Shown here piece by piece: positions 47,967-55,752 of a stretch of DNA of 64,000 nucleotides. Both the position numbers and the translations under genes were made by a program. Below the pieces are notes generated by a model, which was given only the letters and a program-made list of their open reading frames with translations, searched no databases and was not told where the DNA came from. Numbering within the stretch: position 1 is the first letter of the stretch; each line of letters opens with the position of its first letter. The stretch spans positions 81,615-145,614 of the forward strand of contig JALWLD010000035.1 of the NCBI GenBank assembly GCA_027081115.1, written 5' to 3'. This DNA is from Sulfurovum sp. Lineage in GTDB: Bacteria > Campylobacterota > Campylobacteria > Campylobacterales > Sulfurovaceae.

Positions 47967-49010
47967 ATGGATACAACAACGATCCTTCTTGGTTTAACAG
48001 TTATTAGTGTATTTGCTTTTGACTTTACCAACGGTTTTCATGATTCAGCCGATATGATAGCCACGGCTATTGCATCCCGCGCGATGAAAACAAGTGTTGC
48101 CATAGCCGTAGTAAGTCTGTTTACTTTTTTAGGTCCACTGGTCATTGGTCTGGCTGTAGCCGATACCATAGGTACCTTCGTAAATATAAGTGCTGCCAAA
48201 CTTATTGATGCGCAAGCCCTTGTTATTGCAGCACTTTTTGCTGCTATTACCTACAATCTCATTACATGGAAATTTGGACTCCCCTCTTCCTCCTCTAACT
48301 CATTGGCAGGAGGTTTGGTAGGTGCCGGACTCTATATGGTTGGTTCTCAACATATAAATTGGGGGATTGATGCCCTTTATCAAGGTCAATTGACCGGTGT
48401 TATGAAAGTTGTTGCCGGTCTTTTTGCCTCTCCATTTTTAGGATTTATTGCCGGTTTTATTATTATGAAATTGATTTTTCTGATCTTCAGACATTTTACT
48501 ATTAAAGTACGTCCTCTCTTTGTTGTATCCCAATACTTCTCTGTTGCATGGCTTGGATTTTCGCATGGTGCCAATGATGCACAAAAGGGGATGGCGATCA
48601 TTGGTATGATGCTTTTAGCTTCAGGATACACAGAAACCTTTTCTATACCTCTATGGGTTATACTCATGTGTACCTCTGCTATAACCTTGGGTACTATGTT
48701 TGGAGGTTGGAGCATTATTAAGACACTTGGTTTCGAACTTTACCATGTAAAACTCATTCACTCTGTTGCCAATCAACTGGGTGCAGCACTTATCAATACA
48801 TTGGCAACGACCATTGGTGCACCAACATCCACAACACAAGTGGTAACAGCAACACTGCTTGGAAACGGTGCAGCAGAAAAACCTTCCCATGTAGGCTGGA
48901 AGCGTGCCGGAGAGATTATTCTGGGGTGGTTCATCAATATCCCTGTCTCCATGTTACTTGGTGCAGTGTATGTCTATTTATTTTCTAAGCTATTAGGAGC
49001 AATATCATGA
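47967..49010 (+). CDS. Inorganic phosphate transporter, PiT family
   Basis: The 347-residue membrane protein has about ten helices and the two duplicated PiT signatures: DFTNGFHDSADMIATAIASRAM near the start and WLGFSHGANDAQKGMAIIG in the middle. The family moves phosphate with protons or sodium. There is no clear ribosome site before ATG. Its TGA overlaps the next gene's ATG by 4 bp, pairing it with a DUF47 regulator. Confidence 0.92.
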   Translation: MDTTTILLGLTVISVFAFDFTNGFHDSADMIATAIASRAMKTSVAIAVVSLFTFLGPLVIGLAVADTIGTFVNISAAKLIDAQALVIAALFAAITYNLITWKFGLPSSSSNSLAGGLVGAGLYMVGSQHINWGIDALYQGQLTGVMKVVAGLFASPFLGFIAGFIIMKLIFLIFRHFTIKVRPLFVVSQYFSVAWLGFSHGANDAQKGMAIIGMMLLASGYTETFSIPLWVILMCTSAITLGTMFGGWSIIKTLGFELYHVKLIHSVANQLGAALINTLATTIGAPTSTTQVVTATLLGNGAAEKPSHVGWKRAGEIILGWFINIPVSMLLGAVYVYLFSKLLGAIS

Positions 49011-49633
49011 TAACCTCTTTTATAAAAAAATATATTCTTCCCAAAGAGATAGACTTTTTGTCTGCTTTAAATGAACATGCTATGGTCATTAAAAAGATCA
49101 CCGATGATTTACATAAATGTTTTTTATCTCAAAACGAAAAAAGCTGCCAGTCAATCCTGAAAGATCAGCATAAAGCTGAAGAGATACGGGACAACAATAT
49201 GGAAAACCTCTTAAATACTTTTATCACACCAATAGATAGAGAATCCATATACAGGGTCATTACCCAACTTGATTGGATCGCTATTAGTATCCGGCATTTT
49301 CTTATTGAGGCTAAAGCCTACAATATCAATAATCTAGATAGGCAATATGGACTAATGATAGAGAAGATACAACTTCAGGCAGAACTGCTCACTGCTGGTT
49401 TTAAAACTGTAAAGAGTGACCCTGAAAAAACAGCACAAAGTGCAAAACGTATCAGAGAGACCTATGATGCACTTGTGGATATTTATGTACTCAAAATGTC
49501 AGAACTTGCCCAGGCAGAAGATTATCAAAAAATATTTGCCCAAAAGGAGCTTCTCTCCCAACTCAAAGAGATCAGTAAGCGGATGAGAATGAGTGCAAAC
49601 TCTTTAGAAGATATTATTATGAAGATGACCTAA
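49007..49633 (+). CDS. DUF47 PhoU-like partner of the phosphate transporter
   Basis: The 208-residue all-helical protein has the DUF47/PhoU-like pattern ('KDQHKAEEIRDNNMENLLNTFITPIDRESIYRVITQLDWIAISIRHFLIEAK'). It is usually encoded next to PiT and probably controls it. Start overlaps the transporter stop (ATGA). Confidence 0.88.
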   Translation: MITSFIKKYILPKEIDFLSALNEHAMVIKKITDDLHKCFLSQNEKSCQSILKDQHKAEEIRDNNMENLLNTFITPIDRESIYRVITQLDWIAISIRHFLIEAKAYNINNLDRQYGLMIEKIQLQAELLTAGFKTVKSDPEKTAQSAKRIRETYDALVDIYVLKMSELAQAEDYQKIFAQKELLSQLKEISKRMRMSANSLEDIIMKMT

Positions 49634-49651
49634 ATAGCTGATGATATCATC

Positions 49652-50494
49652 TTATGTAGTTTTCTCTGCAAATGTAGCACTGTCTACTTTGTAGAAATCT
49701 TTCAATTCATTGTAAAGTTCGGGAAAATGTTTTTTTAGACTCTGAGGCGCTTCAAAAAAACGCTCCGTGACTACCGCAAAGAACTCTGCTTCATTGGTCG
49801 CGGCATACTCTCCGAGAAGTTTGTATTTACCCCACTCTCTTTCATGCATTAGAACATTATGCAGTTTTTCATAATCACTCAGAAGTACAGAGGTCCACTG
49901 GGCATATTTTGACTGTGCCAAAGGGGGTATTCCATCAGCTTCACCGTTCATATAGTCAATCTCATGGGCAAACTCATGTATGATGACATTGTTATGTTGC
50001 AAATGATAAGCTTCATACTTTGCCTCATTCCAGACCAGTACAACTGTATCGTCAGCAGACTGTCCGTCAATGACAAAATCCTCTTTGCTGTAGATACCAC
50101 CATTGTTACGTACACCCTTTAAAATAACTGGAGAAGGATAGAGTATGACTGTTTTTAAATTATCATAGCAGTTTTCTGTCTCTATATTTAAGAGCAAAAG
50201 ACAGGCATAAAAAGCAATGACCACTTTCATCTCATCACTCACCTCCATTTTTACCCCAATAAACTTTTTTGTATAGACAAAACGGATAATGGAACGTTCA
50301 ATTTTCTCTCTTTGCGCAGCGGAGAGTCTGTTGTAATGGGGAATTCTCTTAAGTATCTCTCTGTCTGCTTCACTAAAGAGTATTTGGGCTATCTTCTCAA
50401 GCTTTTTTTTAACCCTGATACGATGGACAACATAGAACAGAACTATGAATAAGCCCAGTAGTCCGAAAAAATAGAGTAAATTCAGATAGTACAT
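49652..50494 (-). CDS. MtfA-like zinc peptidase (M90 family)
   Basis: The 280-residue protein has one N-terminal membrane helix (about 5-25), unlike soluble E. coli MtfA. The catalytic motif HEFAHEIDYMNGEADG shows HExxH, and 'YKLLGEYAATNEAEFFAVVTERFFE' holds the third-ligand glutamate. MtfA in E. coli modulates the Mlc regulator. The role here is unknown. It is last in a reverse operon and its ATG overlaps the ClC stop. Confidence 0.87.
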   Translation of the reverse strand: MYYLNLLYFFGLLGLFIVLFYVVHRIRVKKKLEKIAQILFSEADREILKRIPHYNRLSAAQREKIERSIIRFVYTKKFIGVKMEVSDEMKVVIAFYACLLLLNIETENCYDNLKTVILYPSPVILKGVRNNGGIYSKEDFVIDGQSADDTVVLVWNEAKYEAYHLQHNNVIIHEFAHEIDYMNGEADGIPPLAQSKYAQWTSVLLSDYEKLHNVLMHEREWGKYKLLGEYAATNEAEFFAVVTERFFEAPQSLKKHFPELYNELKDFYKVDSATFAEKTT

Positions 50495-51807
50495 TAGATT
50501 TTTCCCTTACTTTCATCCGTCTCCTCTACTTTGGTCTGCAATGCTTCTCTTTTTCTATATCTTTTTGTAACATATTTTTTGCGTATATCAAAATAGAGAC
50601 TGGAGAAGTACTCCACTAGAACTACAGAAATAGCCGTACCGATGACCACATTGTAGTCAAACGTGGTCTCCATAGCTAAAATAACTGCTGTAAGCGGCAG
50701 CTTCATGATAACTCCCATAAACACAGCCGCTCCGATAGCAGCAAAATAAAAGGGCTCAACCTGAAGATAATACATACTGACAAGTTCAGCAAAACCATAC
50801 CCTGTCAATGCACCAATACTCATAAGCGGTAAAAATATCCCTCCTACAGCATTGGCATAGATGGCAACTGTCGTACCGATAATACGAAGAAGAATAATAC
50901 CAAAGATCAATAAAAGTGAAATATGTACATCTTGGTTCATCAAATGTTTGACAATAATCTGACCGGAAAAACCGGCATGTGGTTCTATGAGCAGAATAGT
51001 ACCTACAACACCCCCACCCAATAATGCAAATATATAATTTCTAAAACGCTGAAACTTTTTAAATATCTTATGGTCTATCAGGTAGAGTACACGCTGTTTT
51101 AAAAAAAGATAAAGAAAAACAAAAGCTGTAATAAAAGGGATAAATATCAAGTTGACCACAAAATAGTCCGAACTGAACGCCTTACCAATAGAGTGTTGAA
51201 AGCCTATAGGTTCCAAGAAATTGATGGTCACGGCAAATGCAAGTGCCGAAGCAATAATAAGATAAGAGATATACTGCTTAATAAATTGATAGGCAATGTT
51301 CTCTACTGCAAATGCCATACCCGTAATAGGAGAGACAAAGATGGCAGCTATACCGCTGCTTGCTCCTACTGAGATCATCATTTTAACAAGCATGGTCGGA
51401 AGCTTGAAAAGTCGATGTATATGGTAGGCGATCATTGCACCTATGCCTGCACTGGGCCCCTCTGTTCCTACAAGGAAGCCTGAACCCAAAGAGAGTGCTG
51501 AAGCAATAATCTTCAAAAAAAGTGTCTTTACCTTCAGTGTCATCTCATTTTTGGCAATAGACTCTGCAATTTCAGAGACACCATACTCTTTAATGTTCTT
51601 ATCTTTGGAAGAGATATAATTAACGATGAAAATTGCTACTGTAGGCACTGCGTAGACATACCAGACAGGAAGAGTGGGAATAGTTTTAAGCGGATCCCCC
51701 CAGAAAAAGAGATGTGACATAAAAATAACAAGGAACTCATAAAGTAAAATGAAAAAACCACTGATAATCCCGGTTAAAATAGAGGCAATTACCAGTTTTC
51801 CAATCAT
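50494..51807 (-). CDS. ClC-family chloride channel or Cl-/H+ antiporter
   Basis: The 437-residue membrane protein has the ClC signature GTEGPSAGIGA, with the gating glutamate in the position of the GREGP motif, SGIAAIFVSPITGMAFAVE, and VGGIFLPLMSIGALTGYG. ClC antiporters in bacteria support acid tolerance. It overlaps the peptidase gene (TAATG). The EI24 gene lies 16 bp upstream. Confidence 0.92.
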   Translation of the reverse strand: MIGKLVIASILTGIISGFFILLYEFLVIFMSHLFFWGDPLKTIPTLPVWYVYAVPTVAIFIVNYISSKDKNIKEYGVSEIAESIAKNEMTLKVKTLFLKIIASALSLGSGFLVGTEGPSAGIGAMIAYHIHRLFKLPTMLVKMMISVGASSGIAAIFVSPITGMAFAVENIAYQFIKQYISYLIIASALAFAVTINFLEPIGFQHSIGKAFSSDYFVVNLIFIPFITAFVFLYLFLKQRVLYLIDHKIFKKFQRFRNYIFALLGGGVVGTILLIEPHAGFSGQIIVKHLMNQDVHISLLLIFGIILLRIIGTTVAIYANAVGGIFLPLMSIGALTGYGFAELVSMYYLQVEPFYFAAIGAAVFMGVIMKLPLTAVILAMETTFDYNVVIGTAISVVLVEYFSSLYFDIRKKYVTKRYRKREALQTKVEETDESKGKI

Positions 51808-51823
51808 AATACCACTACCCTAG

Positions 51824-52747
51824 CTACAACTGTTTGAGGTTTTTAAGGTAATGAAACATAGCGATCTCTCCAAAGAAAGGTCCAAAAAAGTTCAAGACAG
51901 GTACAAAGTTGAAGAGGATAGAAACAAAAGATATGGCTCCCAAACCTTTCCATTTGGCTTTGATCTCTTTACGATCTACTTTTTCATAGACAAGTGCAGC
52001 AGCATCATAAGACATAGTATCTTTAACCAGATAGTTCCACAATACAGTCTGTACCAATATATTGATCAGCGGAATAAAAAGTAAAGGAAAGGCAATAATT
52101 GATGCGACTACGTATAAAATACTGTCCTTCAAGGTATAACCAATAATACTGAATGTATGGTCCCTTACTACATCATCCTCTTTAAAATGTCTTCTCTCCA
52201 CGGAGCTCATCAGCGGTTTGGAAAAAACTGAAGTAAAGAAGACCATACTCACTACAATAGCATTGTAAATGAAATAAAAAGCAATCAAAAAAGCGATGCC
52301 CTTCTCTACGGTTTCAAAAGGAAGCCATGTCAAAAGTTTGAGGAACTGATGGTAAAAATAATCTCCCTTAAAAAACCACACTAACGCCCAAAACAGAGCC
52401 GAACCCATAATCACCCAGATACTAAAAGAGGTATATTTATCTTTTGATACTGTACGTAAAATGAAGTTGCCCAAAAAGGCAAAGATCAAAGCAAAAGTAA
52501 TAATAACAAGCTGAAACCACAAAAAGGTTGAGAGCATCCAGGCTCCGTTGGAGCGTACCATAGAAAAAGGTATCAAATCTATGATCGCAGAACTTAATGC
52601 AATCATTTGATCCCAAAGCATATAGCCTATAAATCCCCAGATCATAGAAACTATGAAACCACCGAATAAGGCATATTTCATTGTATTCCAGGCAAGGATC
52701 TCTTTAAACCCAAAGATCATGGCATTCATTACATTTTTCATCTTCAT
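51824..52747 (-). CDS. EI24/CysZ-like membrane protein
   Basis: The 307-residue protein has about six membrane helices and the EI24-domain features: 'GFKEILAWNTMKYALFGGFIVSMI' at the start and 'RHFKEDDVVRDHTFSIIGYTLKDSILYVVASIIAFPLLFIPLINILVQTVLWNYLVKDTMSYDAA'. CysZ members transport sulfate, but many EI24 proteins are of unknown function. It lies between a permease and ClC in the operon. Confidence 0.82.
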   Translation of the reverse strand: MKMKNVMNAMIFGFKEILAWNTMKYALFGGFIVSMIWGFIGYMLWDQMIALSSAIIDLIPFSMVRSNGAWMLSTFLWFQLVIITFALIFAFLGNFILRTVSKDKYTSFSIWVIMGSALFWALVWFFKGDYFYHQFLKLLTWLPFETVEKGIAFLIAFYFIYNAIVVSMVFFTSVFSKPLMSSVERRHFKEDDVVRDHTFSIIGYTLKDSILYVVASIIAFPLLFIPLINILVQTVLWNYLVKDTMSYDAAALVYEKVDRKEIKAKWKGLGAISFVSILFNFVPVLNFFGPFFGEIAMFHYLKNLKQL

Positions 52748-52766
52748 GCTCCTTTGTGAGTATATT

Positions 52767-54110
52767 CTACTCTTTTTCTATTATTTTTTTCAACTTTTCT
52801 TCAATTTTTCGTATCATACCTTCGTGAGTCTGCTTTTTGATTACTCTTGTTTTTACCGTACGCAAAATAAATTCAACCATAAAAGCCAAAGCAAAAGTTC
52901 CTAGAATATAGAGTCCTATCAACGGCATCTCTTTTTGTGATGTATGGTAAAGCATCAAAGCAGAGATACCAAACATACCAACAATGGCACCCATGACAAG
53001 TATTTTATTTGCACCCGTCTCTTCAATATGCAAATAGTGCCCTACATGGGTCAAACCTTGAATAATGAGTACGATCAATGCAGCAATAGTAACTACTTCT
53101 GAAAGATTTAAGAAGAGTATCATAGGCAAGATCAAAACGCCGGAGATGATCAAACCACTGTATGTACTGTAGACATTATAGGTGTAGACTTTAGGTAAAT
53201 CTCCGTCTTTTGCCAAAGTATAGCCTATCTCAGTAGCTGCATAAAGCGTAGCATTGATCGCAGATGCCGTAGCAAGCAGTGCTGTAGCCGCCATGATCTT
53301 AAAACCCCATTCTCCAAAGATCGGTTTTGCCGCAGCAGCCAGTGCATAGTCTTTTGCTTCAATGACCTTATCCAAAGGAAGGTTACCCAACACTGCAATA
53401 CTTGTTAGAATGTATAAAATACCAACCAAAGAGATAGCAATCAAAATAGCAGGCATCATATTTTTTGCAGGCTCTTTCATATCTTCTATCGTATTGGTGA
53501 TCACTGAGAATCCCTGATAGGCAAAGAAGGTTAAGCCCACAGCAAAAAGCATATTTTTCATTGGAGGTGTTTCAGACATACTCAGCAGTGTAGGTTCAAT
53601 ATAAAAAAGTGCTACACCCGTAAAAGCGATCAGGATCGTAAGCTTTATAGCAACAATGATATTTTCTGACTTTGCCACCAATGCTGCACCAATGAGATTG
53701 ATGCTGATAAAAAGTAAGACAATACCTACTGCAAAGAAGTTCTGTAAATGCTCTGAAGCTGGAATAAACGTAGCCGCATAGGCACCAAAAGATTTGGAGA
53801 CTGCTGCGATGGCGATGAGTTGAGAGAAGTAAAAAAGAACACCTGTACTACCGGAGAACATTCCCTCGCCATAGCCCTGAACCAGATACTCAACTACCCC
53901 ACCACGCGAAGGATAGGCTACAGCCAATTTAGCCAGAGAGTAACCACTCAGGAGTGCTGCCAAACCACCAAAGATAAAAGAAAGCCATACCAGACTTCCC
54001 GCAATAGCCCCTGCCTGACCTATAACAATAAAGATCCCCGCTCCAACCATGGAACCGATCCCCAGAAAGACGGCCGACCAACACCCAAAGGCTTTTTGAG
54101 TATTACTCAT
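52767..54110 (-). CDS. APC-superfamily amino acid permease
   Basis: The 447-residue membrane protein has 12 helices with the APC signature LGIGSMVGAGIFIVIGQAGA and 'FAYQGFSVITNTIEDMKEPAKNMMPAI'. It is a paralogue of the permease at 45817-47097. The charged C-terminal tail (about 425-447) is cytoplasmic. The start overlaps the hdeD-like gene by 8 bp. Amino-acid antiporters of this type work in acid resistance when paired with a decarboxylase, but no decarboxylase is in view. Confidence 0.9.
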   Translation of the reverse strand: MSNTQKAFGCWSAVFLGIGSMVGAGIFIVIGQAGAIAGSLVWLSFIFGGLAALLSGYSLAKLAVAYPSRGGVVEYLVQGYGEGMFSGSTGVLFYFSQLIAIAAVSKSFGAYAATFIPASEHLQNFFAVGIVLLFISINLIGAALVAKSENIIVAIKLTILIAFTGVALFYIEPTLLSMSETPPMKNMLFAVGLTFFAYQGFSVITNTIEDMKEPAKNMMPAILIAISLVGILYILTSIAVLGNLPLDKVIEAKDYALAAAAKPIFGEWGFKIMAATALLATASAINATLYAATEIGYTLAKDGDLPKVYTYNVYSTYSGLIISGVLILPMILFLNLSEVVTIAALIVLIIQGLTHVGHYLHIEETGANKILVMGAIVGMFGISALMLYHTSQKEMPLIGLYILGTFALAFMVEFILRTVKTRVIKKQTHEGMIRKIEEKLKKIIEKE

Positions 54111-54654
54111 TTTTATCTAACTCTTCAAGTGCATTTCCTGCCATCAGCAGAGCAATACCGTCAAAGAAAAGAGAAAAACCAACCAGAAGACCTATGAGAT
54201 ACATGGAACTAAACGGCCAATTCACAAGGAAGATCACAGCCATCAGTAAAGAGAGTACAGCATTGATTGCCCAGATACCCCACCCTTTTTTCGGGTAGAT
54301 ACTCGAAGAGAGCATAAATCCCGAAAACGCATCCATGAAAAAATACATCGAAAAAAGCAATCCAAGTGTTGCAATACCTCCCAGAGGAGATGCCAACATA
54401 TAGATGGCCACTCCAACAAGTATAAAACTCTTTAACCATCCGGAGAAGTCACTTTTATCTGTCACAAAAGTAAAGTACCCTGCAAGTAACCCTGCAAACA
54501 ACATCAGCCATGAAACAAAGATAACAGTAGCAAATGTTGCAAATACCGGGAACAGGGCCCCTATGAGTCCCAAGACTATAAAAAGTATCCCCGCGATCTT
54601 TGCCTGTTTTTTAAACTTACCTAACAATACCATCTCTTTTGGACTTTTCCACAT
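54103..54654 (-). CDS. HdeD-like DUF308 membrane protein
   Basis: The 183-residue protein has six short membrane helices in the DUF308 repeat pattern (AGILFIVLGLIGALFPVFATFATVIFVSWLMLFAGLLAGYF), as in HdeD, an acid-resistance protein of E. coli. It is the first gene of a reverse operon: this gene, APC permease, EI24, ClC and peptidase. Confidence 0.85.
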   Translation of the reverse strand: MWKSPKEMVLLGKFKKQAKIAGILFIVLGLIGALFPVFATFATVIFVSWLMLFAGLLAGYFTFVTDKSDFSGWLKSFILVGVAIYMLASPLGGIATLGLLFSMYFFMDAFSGFMLSSSIYPKKGWGIWAINAVLSLLMAVIFLVNWPFSSMYLIGLLVGFSLFFDGIALLMAGNALEELDKNE

Positions 54655-54734
54655 TTTATGATCCTTATATTGATTTATATTCTAAGTATAATCCTAATTT
54701 ATTAACTGAATATAAATATAAGTTCAGAATATAG

Positions 54735-55166
54735 TTATTTTTTCTCTTTAAATAACTCACTATGAATTCGTGAAGCATCATGAAGATCATTTAAAAAACA
54801 TTTTTTCCCTACATAACCTACATTCGAATATACACTCCTTTGTGTAGTATAATCGATGTAAAAAACAGAAGGAAAGAAATTTTCTATAAATTGATTGGGG
54901 TAGGTATCGTCTTTATCGACGATCACGGTAATATAATTTTCTAACTCTTTTTGAACTTCTGATTCACTCAATGTCTTGTTTACAAGTTTCTCACACCAGC
55001 GACAATTCTCTTTTACAATGACCAGTACAAGTAATTTGTTCTCTTTTTGTGCTTTTTCATAGGCAGTAGCATAGTCTGACTCTACTCCAAGTTTTTGTGC
55101 CTCTTGAAGTGCATTGGATGCCAAGAGCCCATAACTAAGCAATAGTATCATTAAAAATATCTTCAT
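54735..55166 (-). CDS. Exported thioredoxin-fold protein
   Basis: The 143-residue precursor has a signal peptide (1-16) and a thioredoxin-like domain with CRWCEKL (CxxC active site) and 'FFPSVFYIDYTTQRSVYSNVGYVG'. It resembles the thioredoxin_7/DUF255 group of periplasmic thiol proteins. The substrate is unknown. It stands alone between two reverse- and forward-oriented genes. Confidence 0.82.
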   Translation of the reverse strand: MKIFLMILLLSYGLLASNALQEAQKLGVESDYATAYEKAQKENKLLVLVIVKENCRWCEKLVNKTLSESEVQKELENYITVIVDKDDTYPNQFIENFFPSVFYIDYTTQRSVYSNVGYVGKKCFLNDLHDASRIHSELFKEKK

Positions 55167-55282
55167 TCTGTATCCTCTGTCTATTTTGTAGCATATATAG
55201 TCTCCTATTTATTCTTAAGAGGTTCTAAAATCTGTTTGGGAGATTATGCTATTCTTCGTATATAGACTTTGAAAGGAACCTG

Positions 55283-55738
55283 ATGCAGACAATCATGGAT
55301 ACCACTGTAGTAAACTCTGTAGCACACCTCATACAACTCTCCGTAGCACCTGTGTTTTTACTCGCAGCAGTAGCAGGTTTGTTAAATGTTTTTGTAGGAA
55401 GGCTGGTAAGGATCATAGACAAGATCGATAAACTCAATTTTGCTGAGGAAAAAAAACGTACTTATGACCCCTCTTTTACTTCGACGCAAAAAGTCAAAGA
55501 GAGAAAATCTTTTTTACTAAAAAGACTTAAGACTACCAATTATGCAATTGCCTTAAGTACCTCTGCGGGGCTTATGGTTGCTTTGGTTATTGTAACCATG
55601 TTCCTCTCAGCCATGATGAAATTTGACAATGCTACGCTTATCTCTACCTTTTTCATACTGGCAATGATTTTTCTTATTTCATCTCTGCTTTTATTTTTAA
55701 AAGAGATCTCTTACACCACCTATTTTGCTAAAAAGTAG
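55283..55738 (+). CDS. DUF2721 membrane protein
   Basis: The 151-residue protein has three membrane helices and the DUF2721 start 'SVAHLIQLSVAPVFLLAAVAGLLNVFVGRLVRIIDKI'. A charged cytoplasmic loop (DKLNFAEEKKRTYDPSFTSTQKVKERKSFLLKRLK) separates helix 1 from the rest. Function is unknown. AAAGGAACC precedes the ATG and the helicase starts 14 bp after its stop. Confidence 0.88.
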   Translation: MQTIMDTTVVNSVAHLIQLSVAPVFLLAAVAGLLNVFVGRLVRIIDKIDKLNFAEEKKRTYDPSFTSTQKVKERKSFLLKRLKTTNYAIALSTSAGLMVALVIVTMFLSAMMKFDNATLISTFFILAMIFLISSLLLFLKEISYTTYFAKK

Positions 55739-55752
55739 AGTATACTGTCAGC

